From NCBI GenBank assembly GCA_036266075.1, contig DATANV010000006.1, positions 62,001 through 126,000 on the forward strand: DNA of 64,000 nucleotides, in the 5' to 3' direction. The notes under the pieces are model-generated. The model ran no database searches. It was not told where the DNA came from and worked only from the letters and a program-made list of their open reading frames with translations. Positions 59,788 to 64,000 of this stretch are shown one piece after another. Source of the DNA: VRUE01 sp036266075. Its GTDB lineage: Bacteria; Actinomycetota; Thermoleophilia; Solirubrobacterales; 70-9. Positions within the stretch are counted from its first letter, which is position 1, and every line of letters begins with the position of its first letter. A program made the position numbers and the translations under genes.

Positions 59788-61230
59788 TCAGCCGGTGATC
59801 GTGCCGTGGCCGACGATCGTCTCGCCGGCCATCAGCACGGCGGTCTGACCGGGGGCCACGCCGGCGAAGGCCTCCGCCAGCTGGACGTCCAGCTGGTCGT
59901 GTCGTCCGGACCCCGCCGCAATCCGCGCGGCGGGGACCGGACGGGAGCGATAGCGCAGCCTCACCGCATCGACGCTGGCGCCGTCGCGGTGCAGGACCGC
60001 GTTGCGGATCCGCACGCTGTGAGCCTCCACCTCGGTACGAGTGCCGACGGTAACCGTGTTCGCCTCGGCGTCGGTGGCGAGCACGTAGAGCGGCTCGTCG
60101 GCCGACACGCCGATGCCGCGCCGTTGGCCGACGGTGAAGTTGTGGTGTCCGCGGTGGCGCCCGATCGCCTGGCCGGCGCGGTCGAGCACCGCGCCCTCGC
60201 GCTCGCGCAGACCGCCGTGGCGCCGCAGGAAGCGCGCCTTGCCTTGGCCGGCAAGGAAGCAGAGGTCCTGACTCTCCGGCTTGTGTGCAACCGAGATCCG
60301 GTGGCGCTTGGCGATCTCCCGCACCTCCGGCTTGCTCAGCTCGGTTAGCGGGAAACGGACCCTGTCGAGCAGCTCGGGCGGCAGCGCCGCCAGCATGTAG
60401 CTCTGGTCCTTGTTCCGGTCGGCAGCGGCGGCCAGCAGCGGCCCGGAGTCGTCCTCGACGATGCGGGCATAGTGCCCGGTCACCAGGTACTCGGCGCCGA
60501 GCCGCTCGGCGAGGTCGATCATCGCCGCGATCCGCACCTCGCCGTTGCAGACGATGCAGGGATTGGGGGTCGTGCCGGCACCGTAGCCCGAGAGGAAGGC
60601 GCCGACCACCCGCTTGCGAAACTCCTCCTCGAGGTCCAACGTCAGGTGCGGGATGCCGAGCGAGTGGGCGACGGCGCGAGCCCCGAGCACGGCCTCCGGC
60701 GAGCAGCAGGCCTTGGCCCCGTCGGTCTCGGGGTCCGCCCAGAGCTTCAGCGTCACGCCCAGTACCTCCGCCCCGCGCTCCCGTTCGAGCAGCGCCGCGA
60801 CGGCGCTGTCGACGCCGCCCGACATCGCCACCAGCACCCGCCCCGGATGCGCCAAGCCGAGCCGCTCCGATGACGCCGCGACGCTCGCCAGCGCCCGGTG
60901 CAGGGCGTCAGCGGCGAGCTGGGCCGCGTGTCGCTTCGCTGGCGTCAAGCTCCCGATCGCCTCATCCACCTCGTCGGTCCCGATCCGTGCCGCGTCGACG
61001 ATCTTCACTCCGTCGACCATCTCCGCCACCGCCGCCGTAGCCGCCCGCGTCGCCCCGCACCCCTCGGCGTCGACGGTCACCGAGGCGATCCGCCCGTCCT
61101 CGATTGCTACAGAGACGCGCGCAAGGTCCCCACACGCCGCTCCCCCCGCGGCGCCGGTAAAGGCGTGGGTGGGTGGCGGAGCGAGGTGCGACCGATCGCG
61201 GAGAAAGTGCTCGAAAAGCTCACCGTTCAT
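59788..61230 (-). CDS. mnmA: IscU-like domain fused to tRNA 2-thiouridylase MnmA
   Basis: 480 residues from ATG 61230. Residues 1-120 look like a NifU/IscU scaffold: GGAACGDLARVSV with Cys33 and Asp35, EGCGATRA with Cys58, and TPAKRHAAQLAADAL with the conserved His101, but the third scaffold Cys is Ala102. Residues about 125-480 are MnmA: P-loop AMSGGVDSAVAA, NPCIVCN, a QDLCFL Cys, and SYMLAAL. MnmA adds sulphur at U34 of Lys, Glu and Gln tRNAs. The fused domain may pass sulphur or bind a cluster. Confidence 0.9.
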   Translation of the reverse strand: MNGELFEHFLRDRSHLAPPPTHAFTGAAGGAACGDLARVSVAIEDGRIASVTVDAEGCGATRAATAAVAEMVDGVKIVDAARIGTDEVDEAIGSLTPAKRHAAQLAADALHRALASVAASSERLGLAHPGRVLVAMSGGVDSAVAALLERERGAEVLGVTLKLWADPETDGAKACCSPEAVLGARAVAHSLGIPHLTLDLEEEFRKRVVGAFLSGYGAGTTPNPCIVCNGEVRIAAMIDLAERLGAEYLVTGHYARIVEDDSGPLLAAAADRNKDQSYMLAALPPELLDRVRFPLTELSKPEVREIAKRHRISVAHKPESQDLCFLAGQGKARFLRRHGGLREREGAVLDRAGQAIGRHRGHHNFTVGQRRGIGVSADEPLYVLATDAEANTVTVGTRTEVEAHSVRIRNAVLHRDGASVDAVRLRYRSRPVPAARIAAGSGRHDQLDVQLAEAFAGVAPGQTAVLMAGETIVGHGTITG

Positions 61231-62122
61231 GCTCAAAGAGTAGGCGCAGATCCGCGGCGACCCGGACCTCGTCGTCGTGCAACTGCCGCCAGGTGACCCG
61301 CAGGACGCGCCAACCCGCGGTGAGCAGGATGCGATCCCGTTCCCGATCCTTCTCGAACGCCTGCTCGGTTCCGTGCACCGCCCGCCCATCGAGCTCGACG
61401 ATCAATCGCCGGTCGTGCCAGAGACAGTCGGCGGAGAAGAAGCGACCGCCGGCGGCGACATCGGCATTGAGGCGGGGGCGCGGGAACGAGTGCCTGTCGA
61501 GGAATGCGACGAACCGCTCCTCGAAGTCGTTGTAGGGCGCGCCGCGCGAGGCCGCCCCGTCGTCGAGCAGGGCTCGCAGGGCAGCCGAGCCCGGACGTCG
61601 CGGATATCGGTCGAGCAGGTTGGGGATCGAGAGCGCGTCGGTCAGTCCTCGAATCTCGGCCTCGTTGAGAGACCGCTCGAGCTGCTGTCTCGACACGACC
61701 GCAGCCAGGTCGAAGATCGTCCGGGGGACCGTGGTGACCGGAATGCCGTTCACGACCGTCCGCTCGTCGGCTCGCAGCGTGGCACGGTGGACCTTCGCCG
61801 CCGCGGGCCCGCGCCAACCTCGCGCTCGCGTCACCTCGATTGACCCGTTCGAGGCACGGTGTAGACCCCACAACCTGGCGGCCGACCGGTGGCTGAGCGT
61901 CGCGCCCGGCCCGCAAGCCAGGACCGCCGCCATCCACCGAGCCTCCTTGCCGGCATGATGTAAGCCAACCGCGTACACGCCGCGGTGCAACCCGTGCAGC
62001 TGCCCACGCCGGACCCGACCCTTGATCCGATCGTCGCTAACCCCCAACCCCCGCAACTGCCGCAAAGCAACCACCCCATGCTGCCCCTGCGCCAGGTCGG
62101 CAATCAACCGATCGACCTGCAC
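61220..62122 (-). CDS. AbiEi-type HTH/DUF559 PD-(D/E)xK-like protein
   Basis: 300 residues from GTG 62122, preceded by GAGGCGGGGG. Residues 1-60 are the winged-helix AbiEi N-terminal antitoxin domain (LAQGQHGVVALRQLRGLGVSDDRI…RRGQLHGLHRGVYAVG). The C-terminal 120 residues match DUF559, a Vsr-like endonuclease relative: FSADCLWHDRRLIVELDGRAVHGTEQAFEKDRERDRILLTAGWRVLRVTW. The middle holds the AbiEi domain 2. No toxin gene (AbiEii) is adjacent. It overlaps mnmA by 11 bp, so a stand-alone role is likely. Confidence 0.85.
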   Translation of the reverse strand: MQVDRLIADLAQGQHGVVALRQLRGLGVSDDRIKGRVRRGQLHGLHRGVYAVGLHHAGKEARWMAAVLACGPGATLSHRSAARLWGLHRASNGSIEVTRARGWRGPAAAKVHRATLRADERTVVNGIPVTTVPRTIFDLAAVVSRQQLERSLNEAEIRGLTDALSIPNLLDRYPRRPGSAALRALLDDGAASRGAPYNDFEERFVAFLDRHSFPRPRLNADVAAGGRFFSADCLWHDRRLIVELDGRAVHGTEQAFEKDRERDRILLTAGWRVLRVTWRQLHDDEVRVAADLRLLFEHER

Positions 62123-62139
62123 CCCCCGCCTCACAGCAC

Positions 62140-62182
62140 GCGTGCTCCGTTGAGTGTCGATTGACCACCAAACGGAGCACGC
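62140..62182. promoter_or_regulatory. 12-bp inverted repeat upstream of the AbiEi-DUF559 gene
   Basis: gcgtgctccgtt (62140-62151) and aacggagcacgc (62171-62182) are a perfect inverted repeat with a 19-nt spacer, ending 17 nt before the GTG at 62122. AbiEi-type antitoxins autoregulate by binding inverted repeats, so this is a plausible operator. The rest of the 383-bp gap (62183-62505) holds nothing I can support. Confidence 0.55.
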
Positions 62183-62505
62183 ATCCGACGGCAGAGGGCT
62201 GGATCGGGCACGGTCCCGAGATCGTGGACGACCGTGGCGCACGGGTGGCGCGCTGAAAGTGAATTAACTCAGCGGCCTTGCACGAGAAACGAGGCTCCAG
62301 TCCGCCGTTGCCGCCCCTGGCTTTGATCCCTTGAAGTGAAGGGCGGGCGCCTCCTCGCGATCCCACAAGACCGAGAGAGATCGGCCCCCAAGCCGTTTGT
62401 GTTGGGTCAAACGTTGGGACGGCTCGCGCACGGGCTCGAGCCTCATGCGAACCGTAGCACCGCAGCGGCGCTGGCGGATACCGTGGAAACCCGCATGCCG
62501 GACGC

Positions 62506-62784
62506 TTAGTCGAGATTCGAAAGCAGGAACTCGGCCTCGCTCCAGTCCTCGCCGCGGACCCGCAGGGCTATGTCGCCGCGGCCGAAGCGATCGGTCGGCC
62601 AGTCGGCGGTTAGGACCGCCTCGATCCCGGCCTCTTCAAGCGCTTGGTGCCAGGCCTTTGCGGTTCGCACATCGCCGAAGTCGCGCACGACCTCCCAGGA
62701 GTCGAAGGCCGGGTCGTCGACGTGGACCGGCGTGGCGCCGGGACCGGGCGCGAAGGCGCGTCGCAGGCGATCAATCAGGCTCAT
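62506..62784 (-). CDS. DUF2007-like small protein
   Basis: 92 residues from ATG 62784. The layout of a helix over a sheet, DVRTAKAWHQALEEAGIEAVLTA … DIALRVRGEDWSEAEFLL, resembles DUF2007 (putative signal-transducing protein) domains, in which a GI(E/P)A turn is characteristic. N-terminal region is unstructured. Downstream of aspS on the same strand (75 nt gap). Confidence 0.65.
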   Translation of the reverse strand: MSLIDRLRRAFAPGPGATPVHVDDPAFDSWEVVRDFGDVRTAKAWHQALEEAGIEAVLTADWPTDRFGRGDIALRVRGEDWSEAEFLLSNLD

Positions 62785-62859
62785 CGCCTACATTTTGACC
62801 GCCGCGAACGAGGCCGTCGGCGACTCATCGGGATATCCCGAGCCACGCGCCAGTCTCGC

Positions 62860-64000
62860 TCAGTGGCCCGCGAGGCCGCGTTTGTGCAAGGCGATACCGA
62901 GCTCTTTGAGCTGGATCTCATCGACCGACGCGGGTGCCCCAGTCAGTGCATCAGCACCCGATGCGGTCTTCGGGAAAGCGATCACGTCGCGAATCGAGCC
63001 AGCACCGGACAGGCGCTGGACGATGCGGTCGAGGCCGTAGGCGATGCCACCGTGTGGCGGTGCCCCGTAGCGCAGCGCCTCGAGCAGGAAGCCAAAGCGC
63101 GCCTCGGCCTCGGCGGCGTCGATTCCGAGCGCCGCGAAGACCTGCTGCTGAACGTCGGCACGGTGGATACGGATCGACCCGCCTCCCATCTCCTGGCCGT
63201 TCCAAACTAGGTCGTAGGCAAGCGCCCGCGCCTCGCCCGGACTGTTTGGATCGAATTCCCCCACGGGGGCCGTGAAGGGATGGTGCAACGGATCCCAGCG
63301 CCCTTCGCCCGGGTTCCACTCCATCAGTGGCCAGTCGACGATCCAAACCAGGCGGTCTTCGCCGTCGGGGATCAGGTCGAAGCGCTCGGCGAGATCGACG
63401 CGCAGCTGGCCGAGGACCGCGTCAGCGACGCGCCGCTCGTCGGCGACCAGCAGCAGCAGGTCGCCCTCCTCGGCGGCGAGCCGCTCGTTGAGGCCACGCA
63501 GCTCTTCCTCGCTGAGGAACTTCGCGGTCGGCGAGCGCCACCCGTCGCCCTCGCGGAAGGCCCAGACGAGCCCTTTGGCGCCGAGCTCCTGGGCGCGTGA
63601 GATCAGGCCGTCCAGCTCCGAGCGCGGCAGCTCGCGGCGACCGGCGTTGATGCCCCGCACGGCGCCCCCCGAATCGATCACCGAGCGGAACACCTTGAAC
63701 TCGGTCCGCGCCAGCGACTCCTCGAGATCGACCAGCTCGAGGTCGAAGCGCATGTCCGGCCGGTCGGTGCCGAAGCGCCGCATCGCCTCGTCGTAACCGA
63801 GCCGCTCGATCGGCGGGGCCACCGCCGGACCGCCGACGCGCTCGAAGACGTGGGCCAACAGGCGCTCGTTCAACTCGAGCACATCGTCGACGTCAACGAA
63901 GGACATCTCGATGTCGAGCTGGGTGAAGTCGGGCTGGCGATCGGCCCGCAGGTCCTCGTCGCGGAAGCAGCGGGCGATCTGGTAGTAGCGCTCGAAGCCG
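62860..64000 (-). CDS. aspS: Aspartyl-tRNA synthetase (3' part; 5' end outside window)
   Basis: The open frame runs from the right edge (GFERYYQIARCFRDEDLRAD…) to the TGA at 62860. Motif 2 (RCFRDEDLRADRQPDFTQLDIEMSF) and motif 3 (GGIAYGLDRIVQRL) of class II enzymes are present, along with the bacterial GAD insert domain between them (FGTDRPDMRFDLELVDLEE…). The C-terminal end is intact. The bacterial enzyme may be of the non-discriminating type in actinobacteria lacking asparaginyl-tRNA synthetase, which cannot be judged here. Confidence 0.95.
   Translation of the reverse strand, partial: GFERYYQIARCFRDEDLRADRQPDFTQLDIEMSFVDVDDVLELNERLLAHVFERVGGPAVAPPIERLGYDEAMRRFGTDRPDMRFDLELVDLEESLARTEFKVFRSVIDSGGAVRGINAGRRELPRSELDGLISRAQELGAKGLVWAFREGDGWRSPTAKFLSEEELRGLNERLAAEEGDLLLLVADERRVADAVLGQLRVDLAERFDLIPDGEDRLVWIVDWPLMEWNPGEGRWDPLHHPFTAPVGEFDPNSPGEARALAYDLVWNGQEMGGGSIRIHRADVQQQVFAALGIDAAEAEARFGFLLEALRYGAPPHGGIAYGLDRIVQRLSGAGSIRDVIAFPKTASGADALTGAPASVDEIQLKELGIALHKRGLAGH

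Overview
The window is about 64 kb of GC-rich bacterial chromosome. It looks like a deep-branching actinobacterium, most plausibly a Thermoleophilia/Solirubrobacterales-type organism. The main evidence is the block tlyA-nadK-(insert)-recN-steA-steB-GT4-pyrG-M20 peptidase-DUF3866-xerD, which follows the tlyA-nadK-recN-steA-steB-pyrG-xerD order known from mycobacteria. Supporting signs are many GTG/TTG starts, secreted IPT/PASTA and Cys-repeat proteins, and an ECF sigma factor carrying its own anti-sigma and membrane region. The taxonomic placement is inferred from gene content and was not tested by alignment.

Layout. 1-7.2 kb holds accessory genes: a lipoprotein, a PhzF-like isomerase, a PqqD-ThiF protein, a frameshifted IPT/PASTA secreted protein, a KAP P-loop NTPase fused to a papain-like domain that lacks its catalytic Cys, and a Pro/Ser-rich membrane protein. 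7.3-12.3 kb is a tRNA-anchored accessory region. A complete tRNA with CAU anticodon (12205-12278) is preceded by two orphan tRNA 3'-halves at 7681 and 10773 and by three copies of a short repeat that may be an integrase tail. Between them lie a zincin, a cupin protein, a DUF4160/DUF2442 pair, a hydrolase-adenylyl cyclase fusion and an HNH nuclease.

12.3-36 kb is mostly housekeeping on the minus strand: an Hpt protein and thioredoxin-like lipoprotein, SDR and glycosyltransferase (plus strand), tRNA-Asn, dnaG-dgt-recO-mutM-xerD, then DUF3866-M20-pyrG-GT4-steB-steA-recN and nadK-tlyA. An 884-residue membrane-anchored protein of unknown function and an MFS exporter sit between recN and nadK.

36-40.5 kb is a second decayed island. 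A 61-bp sequence containing a strong terminator is perfectly repeated on both sides of it (36354 and 39956), and a third, partial copy lies at 40427. The host locus appears to be a structured non-coding RNA. Inside are a methyltransferase, an integrase remnant, a frameshifted gene of unknown function, a three-gene toxin-antitoxin-like operon and a DUF1330 pseudogene.

40.5-64 kb returns to core metabolism: a tightly overlapping efp-nusB-(xseB-like)-polyprenyl synthase-dxs cluster for isoprenoid precursors, an alaS-ruvX-mltG-aroE cluster, and aroC-aroK/aroB fusion-aroQ-M24 peptidase for the shikimate pathway, separated from aroE by a 48-nt hairpin. These are followed by the sigma/anti-sigma fusion, a Cys-repeat secreted protein, an IscU-like/MnmA fusion, an AbiEi-DUF559 protein with an inverted repeat upstream, a DUF2007-like protein, and the 3' part of aspS running off the right edge.
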